Positions 56,085-64,000 of a stretch of 64,000 nt of DNA are shown in pieces; within the stretch, counting starts at the first letter, position 1, and each line of letters begins with the position of its first letter. The stretch covers positions 930,001-994,000 of the forward strand of contig NZ_JACHXJ010000001.1 of assembly GCF_014192015.1 (NCBI RefSeq), in the 5' to 3' direction. The translations under genes were made by a program, and so were the position numbers. Source of the DNA: Paenibacillus rhizosphaerae (GTDB taxonomy: Bacteria; Bacillota; Bacilli; Paenibacillales; Paenibacillaceae). The notes under the pieces are model-generated. The model was not told the origin of the DNA, did no database searches, and worked only from the letters and a program-made list of their open reading frames with translations.

Positions 56085-56297
56085 ATGGCAACGATTCGAG
56101 AGCTTCTGACCGAAGCGGATCTGCAGGAGGCCGAGCGCAGGAAGCTTCCCATACGCGTGTTTAAAGATGACCATATGATCGATTCGGATACGCGGATCAT
56201 CCGGTTTACCGATTCCACGGTGATTACCCAGTCCGGTGTGAGCGATGTTACGTACCATTCGCGCAAGGAATGCCAATTTTATGAGATCCGCAAATAA
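56085..56297 (+). CDS. Small hypothetical protein, 70 residues
   Basis: A hydrophilic protein without membrane segments, beginning MATIRELLTEADLQEAERRK. The second half is beta-rich (TRIIRFTDSTVITQSGVSDVTYH). AAAGGAGAA precedes the ATG and a strong terminator follows, so it is a genuine single-gene unit. I do not recognise the family. Confidence 0.75.
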   Translation: MATIRELLTEADLQEAERRKLPIRVFKDDHMIDSDTRIIRFTDSTVITQSGVSDVTYHSRKECQFYEIRK

Positions 56298-56317
56298 ATC
56301 CGATTACCCTGCCCGAT

Positions 56318-56367
56318 AAACGTCTAAGCAGAGCCGCCGGTGCTCTGCTTAGGCGTTTGTTTTTTTT
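56318..56367 (+). terminator. Intrinsic terminator
   Basis: AAACGTCTAAGCAGAGC and GCTCTGCTTAGGCGTTT form a 17-bp stem with one G-T pairing, followed by a long T-run. Confidence 0.93.
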
Positions 56368-56522
56368 GGCATCAACCACCCATAGACCGAAATATATATA
56401 GCCATACCGGAATTGATATTATCTTTCGTTTTCCAGCCGATATAAGATAAAAGTACCGATCCGGGTTTACAGGCAGGTTGCAGGACCTGTGGAAATTTAT
56501 GAATATGGGGAGAGATCAACAG

Positions 56523-57071
56523 ATGGAACAAGCACTTTTGAATATTGGAGTCATCCTTGGCAGCACAAGGGAAGGGAGGGTCAGCCCGCAGGTGGGAACG
56601 TGGCTCAAGGAGCTGGCCGACCAGCGAGGGGATGCGGAGTACCACCTGATCGATTTGGCGGATTATCCGCTGCCGTTCCTCGGGCATCCCGGCGGAGAAG
56701 ATGCCATCCAAAACTGGGCCGCGATCATCGGCCGCATGGACGGATTCGTGTTTGTCACCGCGGAGTATAATCACAGCATTTCCGGTGTGCTGAAAAATGC
56801 GATCGACCTGCTGCGGGATGAGTGGGGAAATAAAGCGGCAGGCATTGTGAGCTACGGATCCACAGGAGGTGCCCGGGCCGCTGAGCATCTGCGGGGCATT
56901 CTCGGGGAGCTGAACGTAGCGGACGTCCGCATTCATCCTACCCTTTCCCTTTTTACCGATTTCGAAGGCTTTAGAACTTTTAAGCCGGCGGAGCTGCATC
57001 ATAAAAATGTTAACGGCATGCTGGATCAAGTGATTGCCTGGTCCACGGCTTTAAAGACGATTCGGGCATAA
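56523..57071 (+). CDS. NADPH-dependent FMN reductase
   Basis: This 182-residue flavodoxin-fold enzyme has the phosphate loop GSTREGRVS, the FMN-contact segment EYNHSISGVLKNAID and YGSTGGARA. It reduces FMN or uses it to reduce quinones, azo or nitro compounds. The ATG at 56523 follows GGGGAGAG; earlier in-frame starts lack a ribosome site. It forms a single-gene unit with its own terminator. Confidence 0.92.
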   Translation: MEQALLNIGVILGSTREGRVSPQVGTWLKELADQRGDAEYHLIDLADYPLPFLGHPGGEDAIQNWAAIIGRMDGFVFVTAEYNHSISGVLKNAIDLLRDEWGNKAAGIVSYGSTGGARAAEHLRGILGELNVADVRIHPTLSLFTDFEGFRTFKPAELHHKNVNGMLDQVIAWSTALKTIRA

Positions 57072-57087
57072 CCCGTTTGATAAGGTG

Positions 57088-57134
57088 AAAAACGCACGGA
57101 GGAAGCGCTTGAACGCTGCCTGAGTGCGTTTTTT
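57088..57134 (+). terminator. Intrinsic terminator after the FMN reductase gene
   Basis: AAAAACGCAC pairs with GTGCGTTTTTT around a structured loop containing AGCG/CGCT. Confidence 0.8.
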
Positions 57135-57263
57135 GCTGCTTTCCCGATAGTAAAAGGATTTCGCGGCGATGGGGGCATACTTTGGTGCAGGGAACACGTC
57201 GGATGACTTGTTCGCGGATGGTTTACAGCTGATTCTGGGGAATCGCGAACAGCCAAGATAGCC

Positions 57264-58139
57264 TCACGGCGACTGCTTGACTAAATCGATAAAATCGCCT
57301 AATGCCCGGGAGATCCACTTCTTCGGGTGAGTCATCAGCTGCAGGCTAAGCCGCAGATCGGGATGGCTGAACGGAAGGGGCGCGAGCAGCCCTCTGCGGA
57401 TTTCATCGTCTGCCGCCATGCGGGGCAAGAGGGAGATTCCTGATCCCGCCATGACGCAGCGTTTGATCGCTTCAGGGTTTCCCAGCTCCAACCCGAGAAC
57501 GCATGGGATGCCATTCTGCTTCAGAAGCTTCTCCAGCATGACCCGGTAATTACAGGTTTCTTCCGGCAGAATCCACTCGGCATCATACAGATCCTGAAGA
57601 CGGATCATCTCACGATCTGCCAAGGGATGCCCCGGCCCAGCGATGAGAACGAGCGGTTCCTCCCGGACCGTCTGCCAGTGAAGCGCCGGATCCTCCGGTT
57701 CGTTATCGAGAATCAGGCCGATGTCCAAATCGCCCTCTTTGACCCTCTGGACGAGAAGGTCCTCCCGGTCCGTCCATAATCGAATGGACAATCCTTCGTA
57801 CTGCTTGCGCAGCTGCTGAACTATTGGGGGGAGAAAGTAAGCGGCGAGGGAATCCATTGTTCCGACGGAAATCGTGCCGCCTCCCTCGGTCCGAAGCTTC
57901 TCCTTCGATTCATCGAACAAATCAAGCATTTGTACCGTAAGCTTAAGCAGCTCTTCCCCGGAGGAGGTCAGCCGAACCCCCTTGCCGTAACGCTCGAACA
58001 GCTGCGTATCGTATGCTTTCTCCAGCTTCTGTATTTGCGCCGTTACACTCGACTGCGCATATCCCAGCTCTTCGGCCGCCCGGGTAAAGCTTTTGCGGTG
58101 TGCGACCTCGCGAAAGGTATGAAAGTACGTTAGGTCCAT
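57264..58139 (-). CDS. LysR-family regulator
   Basis: The 291-residue protein has the N-terminal winged HTH (FHTFREVAHRKSFTRAAEELGYAQSSVT, two adjacent helices) and a C-terminal effector domain (SVGTMDSLAAYFLPP, GDLDIGLIL, GSGISLLPR). It diverges from a DapA-like gene, with a 9-bp inverted repeat between them, and probably activates that gene in response to a substrate. Confidence 0.93.
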   Translation of the reverse strand: MDLTYFHTFREVAHRKSFTRAAEELGYAQSSVTAQIQKLEKAYDTQLFERYGKGVRLTSSGEELLKLTVQMLDLFDESKEKLRTEGGGTISVGTMDSLAAYFLPPIVQQLRKQYEGLSIRLWTDREDLLVQRVKEGDLDIGLILDNEPEDPALHWQTVREEPLVLIAGPGHPLADREMIRLQDLYDAEWILPEETCNYRVMLEKLLKQNGIPCVLGLELGNPEAIKRCVMAGSGISLLPRMAADDEIRRGLLAPLPFSHPDLRLSLQLMTHPKKWISRALGDFIDLVKQSP

Positions 58140-58161
58140 GCTGATTCATCTCCATGGTATC

Positions 58162-58211
58162 ATTATTATCGATGATGCTCATCAACTATTATAGATAACA
58201 CTGATAATAAT
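58162..58211. promoter_or_regulatory. Inverted repeat in the LysR/DapA-like intergenic region
   Basis: ATTATTATC at 58162 and GATAATAAT at 58203 are perfect 9-bp arms 32 bases apart, in the only gap between the divergent genes. This fits paired LysR tetramer contact sites. Confidence 0.5.
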
Positions 58212-58256
58212 TCCTATGCTAAATTAGAGGCACAACTTATAGAGGAGGTTATCGAA

Positions 58257-59156
58257 ATGATCGGAAGAGATGAACTGCATGGCGTTTTGGTTCCTGTGGT
58301 TACGCCATTTTTGCCTAACGGAGAGCTTGATTTGGCATCGTACATCCACTACGTGGGGAGGCTGGCCGAGCATGATATTCACGGCTTGATCCTAAACGGG
58401 ACCACTGGAGAAGCCCCGACGGTACGCTGGGATGAAGTCGTTCAGCTCACCCGGGCCACGCAGCAGATTCTGAAAGACAAGCAGCGGAGCATCCCGGTGA
58501 TCATCGGAACGGGAACCAACGATACGTTGACAACCGTGCAGCGGACGGAGCAGGCTGCCGCCTTGGGGGCGGATGCCGTCCTTGTTGTGGTTCCCTATTA
58601 CAGTAAGCCGTCGCAGGAAGGAATCATGGAGCATTTTCGCCGGGTGACCGAAGTCGGGGTACCGGTTATTGCTTATGAGATCCCCGCCCGCACCGGGGTC
58701 CGCTTAACGATGCATGCGGCCAAAACCATCATGGAGATGGAAGGTGTAATCGGTATAAAAGACAGCTCCGACGGTCTGGAGCTGGTTACCGAACTGACGC
58801 GTCAAGATGCAGGGGCGGTGTTGTGCGGTGACGACCTGTACTACCATGCCAAGCTTAGCCAAGGGGCGAGCGGAGGGATTCTGGCTTCGGCCAACTGGTA
58901 CACGGATATCTTCATTGAGGTCCATGATCTGGTGCGGAAGGGGATGGTTTTTGAAGGCAAACGATCTTTTGATCGTGTCGTCCCGCTCATCCGCAAACTG
59001 TTCCAGGAACCGAATCCTGCTCCGATAAAATGGGTGCTGGCCAATCAGGGCGTGATTGCTTCAGATCACCTTCGACTGCCGATGACACCTATATCACAGC
59101 CGCTCCAGAATGAATTGGCCCGGCTGCTGACGGGCATCGAAGCAGCACATAACTAA
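58257..59156 (+). CDS. Dihydrodipicolinate synthase/N-acetylneuraminate lyase family protein
   Basis: This 299-residue TIM barrel has the Schiff-base Lys168 in IGIKDSS, Tyr140 and Arg145 in YEIPARTG, and Thr49-Thr50 in NGTTGE, all at the spacing of E. coli DapA. The Arg favours a DHDPS-like reaction, but placement beside a dedicated LysR rather than lysine genes suggests a catabolic aldolase of the same family. AGAGGAGG precedes the ATG. Confidence 0.88.
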   Translation: MIGRDELHGVLVPVVTPFLPNGELDLASYIHYVGRLAEHDIHGLILNGTTGEAPTVRWDEVVQLTRATQQILKDKQRSIPVIIGTGTNDTLTTVQRTEQAAALGADAVLVVVPYYSKPSQEGIMEHFRRVTEVGVPVIAYEIPARTGVRLTMHAAKTIMEMEGVIGIKDSSDGLELVTELTRQDAGAVLCGDDLYYHAKLSQGASGGILASANWYTDIFIEVHDLVRKGMVFEGKRSFDRVVPLIRKLFQEPNPAPIKWVLANQGVIASDHLRLPMTPISQPLQNELARLLTGIEAAHN

Positions 59157-59175
59157 TACAGCGGACATGAGCAAG

Positions 59176-59219
59176 AAGGCGGCCTCCATCTTTCTAAGGA
59201 AGGGCGATGGCCGCTTTCA
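59176..59219. terminator. Probable terminator between convergent genes
   Basis: GGCGGCC and GGCCGC with adjacent CCATC/GATGG can fold with internal mismatches, followed by TTTC. Moderate support. Confidence 0.5.
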
Positions 59220-59231
59220 TGCCTGTCTGTC

Positions 59232-59765
59232 TCAGGCGTCCGATTCCAGATCCAAGCGCCAGTCATTGCAGCGCATAAAGCTGCCTTTCGGGTATTCAAA
59301 ATCACATTCGCCCATGAAAGTGAAGCCCAGTTTCCGGCAGATCGCATTGGAACCCGGGTTATCCACGGACGGGAAAGCGTGCATATAACGGTGCTTCTTC
59401 TGCTGCTTCGCCTGCTCGATCACGGCTGCTGTCGCGGCCGATGCAATTCCCCGCTGCTGAAAGGAAGGAAGGACGCCCCAGCCGACCTCATAAATGGCAG
59501 ATCCCTGCCACACACTTTCCCAATATCCCGCGCTGCCTATTGGCACTGTATGCTCCGCCAGCCATATGCTATACATGCAGCCGTTCCCAAGGGACTGAAC
59601 CCCTGCATATCGCATAAGGCGCTTCTCGACCTGCTCGTCACTTTCCGGACCGCCCGGGTGTTCCAGCATCTCTGGAACATTCAAACGATAGAGCAGCTCC
59701 AAATGCAAATGGTCTTCCGACCAGGGCCTGATCTGTACTTGCGAACCCTCCGTATAATTTCCCAT
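59232..59765 (-). CDS. GNAT-family N-acetyltransferase
   Basis: The 177-residue protein has the acetyl-CoA pyrophosphate loop in LPSFQQRGIASAAT and the RimJ/RimL-like C-terminus (NPGSNAICRKLGFTFMGECDFEYPKG). It transfers acetyl from acetyl-CoA to an amine; the substrate is unknown. AGGAGGAC lies before the ATG. Confidence 0.9.
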   Translation of the reverse strand: MGNYTEGSQVQIRPWSEDHLHLELLYRLNVPEMLEHPGGPESDEQVEKRLMRYAGVQSLGNGCMYSIWLAEHTVPIGSAGYWESVWQGSAIYEVGWGVLPSFQQRGIASAATAAVIEQAKQQKKHRYMHAFPSVDNPGSNAICRKLGFTFMGECDFEYPKGSFMRCNDWRLDLESDA

Positions 59766-59816
59766 GGATTATTGTCCTCCTCAAAAATAGCCGCTGAAGA
59801 GATTACAGCCTTTTGA

Positions 59817-60350
59817 ATGTACAGCCAGCGGCGCGGAACTTTGCCATGGGACATCGCTTTTACTTATCAGACGGGCGGATACGGTAGTTTCCCGCATATT
59901 GCCGCCTTTTGCGACAGCCCTTCGGAAGACACATATTCCGTTCTTAGAGAATGGCTGCGCCATATGGCAGAACAGTTTTCCTTTCCTTATGCAATCTTAT
60001 ACGGAGCGAAAAAAATGACGGATGCGATGAGCTACGCCGCAGGGGACAACGGAAAAACCGCGTGTCCTTATGAAAAAGCGTTTGCCTTCAACAAGGAGAC
60101 CCCCGCCTTATACGGCGGACAAGCCCGCTATACCGGCAGCAAGCTGAGAATGGTTTACACTGCCAATATACTGAACGGCGAGCATCTCAACATCGGGATT
60201 GCGGGTACGAATCTGGAAAACTGGATACAGAGCAGCCATGCTCATGGTATACTTTACCGGGTGGGCGAAGAACGGTGGATGTGGGAAGTCGACCCCGCGA
60301 AACTTGAACAGGTGAATCAAATCTGTGGAGAGGCGGGTGCCTTTCCTTAA
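59817..60350 (+). CDS. Hypothetical protein, 177 residues
   Basis: I do not recognise this protein. It has mixed alpha/beta character, no signal peptide, and Trp/Tyr-rich segments (LPWDIAFTYQTGGYG, ENWIQSSHAHG, EERWMWEVDP). No clear ribosome site precedes the ATG, and an in-frame stop lies just upstream, so the N-terminus may have been lost or the start may be the TTG at codon 9. It diverges from the GNAT gene by 51 bases. Confidence 0.6.
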   Translation: MYSQRRGTLPWDIAFTYQTGGYGSFPHIAAFCDSPSEDTYSVLREWLRHMAEQFSFPYAILYGAKKMTDAMSYAAGDNGKTACPYEKAFAFNKETPALYGGQARYTGSKLRMVYTANILNGEHLNIGIAGTNLENWIQSSHAHGILYRVGEERWMWEVDPAKLEQVNQICGEAGAFP

Positions 60351-60448
60351 TCGCCCGGCAGCCCCGGCAGTCGAAGAAACCGCGGCGCAAGCTGCCTTAA
60401 TCGCATCGAACACACTTATTTACATTTCATCAGGACCCGGAGGATGGT

Positions 60449-61699
60449 ATGTCACGACCTTTATTCCCGCGCTTAAAAGGTAACAGCAGGGGCTGTCTCG
60501 CCTTTGAGCCTTTTTTTCTCATTCCGTACAGCATGATGAGCACCTACGCAACGCTGTATATGTACGAGCTTGGCATCGCCGAGACCAGCATCGGCTGGAT
60601 TACCACGATCGGTCTGGTCGTTCAGGTATTTTCATCGTTTATCAGCGGTTATTTGACCGACCGGATGGGCCGCAAATCGGCCATCCTCTATTTTGACCTG
60701 CTCAGCTGGAGCCTGGCCACCATCCTGTGGGCGGTTTCGGACAATGTGTGGTTCTTCCTCACGGCGGCGCTCGTCAACGGGTTTCAGCGCGTGCCTCATA
60801 CCGCATTTTACTGCTTGATCGTCGAGGATACGAAGCCCGCCGACCGGACTTACGTTTTTACGCTGCTGCAGATCATCAGCGTGATCGGGGGCCTGTTTGC
60901 TCCACTCGGCGGGCTGCTGGTGGATCATTTCGGCCTGGTGTCCGGCACGCGCATCATGTACGTGCTTGCGTGCCTGATGATGACGTTTCAGTTCGTGGGG
61001 CGGCATCTATCAACGCGGGAAACCGAAATCGGCCAGAGAAAGATGCGGGAGACCCGTGATCTTGGGCTGAAGGATAGCCTGATCGATTACGGCGGGGCGA
61101 TCCGCGACATTGTAACGAGCAAGTCGCTTATGCTGATCTTCAGCGTATACATTCTGTTCAACTTCCAGGCTACGATGAAAACGACGTATCTGTCGCTGTA
61201 CATGGCGGATTACCTGCATGTGGGCAGCGGGCTGATTTCCCTGTTCCCGGCGGTGTCCTCCGTCATTATGCTGCTGACGTTGTGGCTGCTGATGCCGAAA
61301 ATTCCGGAGCACGCGGCGAACCGCTCGATGATGGCCGGTTTTATCCTGTCGGTCGCTTCAAACGTCATGCTGGTGCTGTGGCCGACGTCCAACCTGGTCT
61401 GGATCGGGCTCAGCACGATTTTGGCCGCCGTAGGGCTGATGATCAGCTCGCCGTATTTGGAGGCCGCCGTGCAGAACGCGATCGACGACGATAAACGGGC
61501 GAAAGTGTTCTCCATGCTGTCCGTGCTGATCCTGCTGCTCACTTCTCCGGCGGGAATTATCGGCGGTTGGGCGTACAAGCTCGATCCGCGGATTCCCGTC
61601 TGGCTTGTGGCGGCTGCGTTCGCCGGTGCCGTTCTTCTGATGATGCTGCATCAGCGGCGGGAGAAGAGCCAAGAGACCCAGGCTGCTCTCCGGCAATAA
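60449..61699 (+). CDS. MFS transporter
   Basis: The 416-residue protein has twelve hydrophobic helices. The loop motif GYLTDRMGRKSAILY after helix 2 is the standard MFS signature. A long central cytoplasmic loop (about 190-225) precedes the second half. The substrate is unknown. CGGAGGATGGT precedes the ATG, and a strong terminator follows. Confidence 0.9.
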   Translation: MSRPLFPRLKGNSRGCLAFEPFFLIPYSMMSTYATLYMYELGIAETSIGWITTIGLVVQVFSSFISGYLTDRMGRKSAILYFDLLSWSLATILWAVSDNVWFFLTAALVNGFQRVPHTAFYCLIVEDTKPADRTYVFTLLQIISVIGGLFAPLGGLLVDHFGLVSGTRIMYVLACLMMTFQFVGRHLSTRETEIGQRKMRETRDLGLKDSLIDYGGAIRDIVTSKSLMLIFSVYILFNFQATMKTTYLSLYMADYLHVGSGLISLFPAVSSVIMLLTLWLLMPKIPEHAANRSMMAGFILSVASNVMLVLWPTSNLVWIGLSTILAAVGLMISSPYLEAAVQNAIDDDKRAKVFSMLSVLILLLTSPAGIIGGWAYKLDPRIPVWLVAAAFAGAVLLMMLHQRREKSQETQAALRQ

Positions 61700-61711
61700 G
61701 GCTAACATATT

Positions 61712-61750
61712 AAAGATCCCCTGCCGTATGTTGGCAAAGGGATCTTTTTT
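61712..61750 (+). terminator. Intrinsic terminator
   Basis: AAAGATCCC pairs with GGGATCTTT, extended by CTGCC/GGCA inside, and is followed by TTTTTT. Confidence 0.9.
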
Positions 61751-61796
61751 GATTCGTTATGAAAAGCACCTAGGGTGCGGTAATATTCGCAGTCGG

Positions 61797-62855
61797 TTAT
61801 TTGGACGGTTGTGGCGATACTAAAATTTTGACTTGGCTTTTCTCTTTCAGCAGCGCCTCAAAGCCCTGTTCGACAATCTCGCTTAAAGCAATGCGCTTTG
61901 TAACGAGTTTATCGGCCGCGAAATAGCCCTGCTGCATCAGGCTGATTACAGCCGGGAACACGTCCCGGTAACCGATGATGCCGGCGATATTGCGTTCCTG
62001 CATGACGATCTGGTTCGGATGGATCGGGGCTTCCCGTTCGAAAATGCTGACGATCATGATTTGACCGCTGATTTTCGTCGATTGAATCGCTTGGTTTAAG
62101 ACAGCCGGGACGCCCGTAACTTCATAAGCAACGTCCGCGCCGCCTTCGGTGAGGCGATGGATTTCTTGGACGACGTCCACGTCTGCAGGGTTGAGCGCGA
62201 CGGCCCCCAGTTCCTGCGCCTTGCTCCGCCGCTCAGGCGATAATTCCACGGCGTAGATTTCCGCAGCCCCCGACGCTTTCAGCGCTTCGATGACAAGCAG
62301 GCCGATCGGCCCCGCCCCGAATACGACCGCGCGGTCGCCCACCTTGAAGCGGCTGGAACGGACGGCGTACAGCGCAACCGCCGACGGCTCGACCAAAGCG
62401 CCCTGCTCGTAAGAGACGCTGTCCGGAATAGGGTGAACCATATGCTCATCGGCCGCCACGTATTCGGAGAAGCCTCCCCCGCCGCCGGCGAGTCCCAGGA
62501 AGCCCATTTTTTCGCAAAGGTTATATTTTCCCTGCTTACAGGCGGTACATTGTCCGCAGGCGAACACGGGCTCCACGACGACCCGGTCTCCGGCTTGGAA
62601 GCGGGTCACGCCTTCGCCGATTTCCACAACCTGGCCGGAAAATTCATGTCCCATCACGACCGGGGCTTTCTCACTGGTTAATGGGTGAGGCGCCCCCTCC
62701 GGAATGAATATCGGTCCGGCGGCGTATTCATGCAGGTCGCTTCCGCAAATGCCGCACCATTCCACCTTGATTTTGACTTTACCTTGGAGGGCCGAAGGCT
62801 CCTCAATTGTTTCCACGCGCAAATCTTTCACGCCATGCCATCTCAATGCTTGCAT
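61797..62855 (-). CDS. Zinc-dependent 2,3-butanediol dehydrogenase-like enzyme
   Basis: This 352-residue medium-chain dehydrogenase has catalytic zinc ligands C37, H70 and E71 (GICGSD, MGHEFSG). Structural-zinc cysteines C100, C103, C106 and C114 and the NAD motif FGAGPIG are also present. The sequence pattern (AGPIFIPEGAPHPLT, FLGLAGGGGGFSEYV) matches (R,R)-butanediol/acetoin dehydrogenases of the BdhA type, used in fermentative overflow metabolism. A palindromic operator upstream is shared with the adjacent LacI gene. Confidence 0.9.
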   Translation of the reverse strand: MQALRWHGVKDLRVETIEEPSALQGKVKIKVEWCGICGSDLHEYAAGPIFIPEGAPHPLTSEKAPVVMGHEFSGQVVEIGEGVTRFQAGDRVVVEPVFACGQCTACKQGKYNLCEKMGFLGLAGGGGGFSEYVAADEHMVHPIPDSVSYEQGALVEPSAVALYAVRSSRFKVGDRAVVFGAGPIGLLVIEALKASGAAEIYAVELSPERRSKAQELGAVALNPADVDVVQEIHRLTEGGADVAYEVTGVPAVLNQAIQSTKISGQIMIVSIFEREAPIHPNQIVMQERNIAGIIGYRDVFPAVISLMQQGYFAADKLVTKRIALSEIVEQGFEALLKEKSQVKILVSPQPSK

Positions 62856-62914
62856 GAATCCGTCATCTCCCTATCAGGCAGTAAATAATATGGTGAGTAA
62901 TATATCGAAAAATA

Positions 62915-62926
62915 GGAAACGTTTCC
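62915..62926. promoter_or_regulatory. LacI-type operator 1 (butanediol dehydrogenase side)
   Basis: GGAAACGTTTCC is a perfect palindrome with the central CG typical of LacI-family operators, in the context ATAGGAAACGTTTCCGA. The same core occurs at 63146. Confidence 0.75.
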
Positions 62927-63102
62927 GATCCATATGATGTCACATTCCATTCGGTGTGTCAAATCATTTTTTAGGGCTATGGCAGGCGTTTTTAACCTTG
63001 GTGCGAATGGAAGATTAATATGTCCATGTATAGGAGAGAGCTGAGTTTATGTCGTGATTGCAGCGTCTGGCGGCTAAGCTGAGGCGTGGGTACGGCGGGG
63101 TA

Positions 63103-63111
63103 TGTTATAAT
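63103..63111 (+). promoter_or_regulatory. Extended -10 promoter of the LacI gene
   Basis: TGTTATAAT matches the extended -10 consensus. No good -35 is visible. Operator 2 lies about 35 bases downstream. Confidence 0.5.
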
Positions 63112-63145
63112 ATAGACTGAAAAAGAAAAAAATGTCTTCCGGATA

Positions 63146-63157
63146 GGAAACGATTCC
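63146..63157. promoter_or_regulatory. LacI-type operator 2 (regulator side)
   Basis: GGAAACGATTCC differs from operator 1 by one base and keeps the flanking ATA and GA. Located in the untranslated leader of the regulator, it suggests autoregulation by roadblock. Confidence 0.7.
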
Positions 63158-63179
63158 GAAGTGAGAGGGATTAATTCGC

Positions 63180-64000
63180 ATGTCCAACAAGAAAAAGGTG
63201 ACCATCGAGGACGTCGCCAAGCAGGCGGGCGTCGGCATCGCCACCGTGTCCAGGGCGCTCAATAACAGCGGGGGAATCAGCGAAAAGACGAAGGCAAGAA
63301 TTATGCAGGTGATCGATGAAATGGGCTTTGTCCCCAACACGTCGGCCCAAAGCCTGAAAATTCGCCAAACCCGCCAGATCGCGCTCGCCGTGCCGGATAT
63401 CCGCAACGCGATCATTCCAGATATCGCCTGGTCGGTAGAGCAGGCCGCCAAGCAGCATGGATACCGGGTGGTGCAGATTAATACGCTTGGCAACGCCCGC
63501 CTGGAGCTGGAGACGCTGCGGGAGATCAAGAAGCTTCATGTGGACGGCCTCGTCCTGATGCCGCTGGCGTATCCCAAGCCGCTGGAAAGCCTGATCAACC
63601 AGGCCGGCATCCCGGTATCCGTCATCAATTACGGCAAGAAGCTCAGCCGAGAGCTGAAGGCGGATATCGTAGGGCTCGCCCGCCAGGAAGGAAGGCTGGT
63701 CATGGAGCATCTGCTTCAGATCGGACGGACTAGGATTGCCTATGCAGGCGCGCCCAAGGATAAAATTGAAGAACGGTACTTGGCATACGAACAGTCGCTT
63801 AGGCATGTCGATGCTTCGCTGGTTTATTTCGGGGAAGATTTTTCCTTTGAGACCGGACGCCAGGCGGCCGACTATTTTTACAGCCTGAAAAGTATGCCGG
63901 ACGCGATCTACGCCGTCAACGACATGGTGGCGATCGGGATCGTCAACCGCTTCAAGGAGCTTGGTATCCGGGTACCGCAGGATGTGGCGGTGGTCGGTAT
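63180..64000 (+). CDS. LacI-family regulator (partial, 3' end missing)
   Basis: The ATG at 63180 opens a frame that runs off the window (273 codons). It has a classical LacI headpiece, TIEDVAKQAGVGIATVSRALNN, followed by a hinge (SAQSLK) with the expected leucine. The effector-binding domain (IALAVPDIRN, VDGLVLMPL, DAIYAVNDMVAIG) follows. GAGAGGGA precedes the start. Shared operators point to control of itself and of the divergent butanediol dehydrogenase gene. The effector is unknown. Confidence 0.9.
   Translation, partial: MSNKKKVTIEDVAKQAGVGIATVSRALNNSGGISEKTKARIMQVIDEMGFVPNTSAQSLKIRQTRQIALAVPDIRNAIIPDIAWSVEQAAKQHGYRVVQINTLGNARLELETLREIKKLHVDGLVLMPLAYPKPLESLINQAGIPVSVINYGKKLSRELKADIVGLARQEGRLVMEHLLQIGRTRIAYAGAPKDKIEERYLAYEQSLRHVDASLVYFGEDFSFETGRQAADYFYSLKSMPDAIYAVNDMVAIGIVNRFKELGIRVPQDVAVVG

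Overview
The window looks like the chromosome of an endospore-forming Gram-positive bacterium of the Bacillales, most like Paenibacillus (inference). Support comes from a complete GerB-A-C germinant receptor operon behind a sigma-G type promoter, strong AGGAGG ribosome sites, an LplABC-type sugar importer without its own ATPase, a ZTP riboswitch on folD, and moderately high GC. I see no rRNA, tRNA, CRISPR array, insertion sequence or prophage.

Positions 1-22728 form one glycan catabolism locus. A partial L-fucose isomerase-like gene diverges from a LacI-type regulator. Downstream, all genes lie on the plus strand: GH2 beta-galactosidase, a dead GH78 remnant with three tandem 63-bp repeats, a GH127-like enzyme, a three-gene acid-metabolism module (racemase-like, DUF1537 kinase, BKACE/DUF849), a five-bladed propeller hydrolase, GH78 alpha-L-rhamnosidase, two permeases, a sugar-binding lipoprotein, GH42 beta-galactosidase and a GH95 enzyme. 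Together they fit uptake and trimming of a plant-type glycan bearing galactose, rhamnose, fucose or L-galactose, and possibly arabinose. The regulator lacks the usual hinge segment, and its upstream region carries seven AT-rich TTTAGTTAA-like elements.

Positions 22859-33296 hold a TetR/YhgE-Pip pair sharing an operator (the TetR seems to start at ATA), methionine aminopeptidase, the ger operon and aspartate ammonia-lyase with a cre-like site. Positions 33592-45033 hold a DUF421 protein, FabV, a Fur-controlled heme monooxygenase, an MFS transporter, exonuclease III, an ArsR/MFS pair with duplicated operators, an M29 aminopeptidase and a YknXYZ-like export system whose permease gene is frameshifted.

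Positions 45238-64000 hold a divergent FolD under a ZTP riboswitch, a TetR/short-chain dehydrogenase pair, a likely short transcript before a secreted coiled-coil protein, a VanZ-RDD membrane protein, an amino-acid permease, a lipoprotein behind an ECF-type promoter, a DUF2306 protein, a TetR/MFS pair with two near-identical operators, an FMN reductase, a LysR/DapA-like pair, a GNAT enzyme, another MFS transporter, and a 2,3-butanediol dehydrogenase that shares a palindromic operator with a partial LacI regulator at the right edge. Many accessory genes follow one plan: a regulator next to its target, with matching inverted repeats in front of both.
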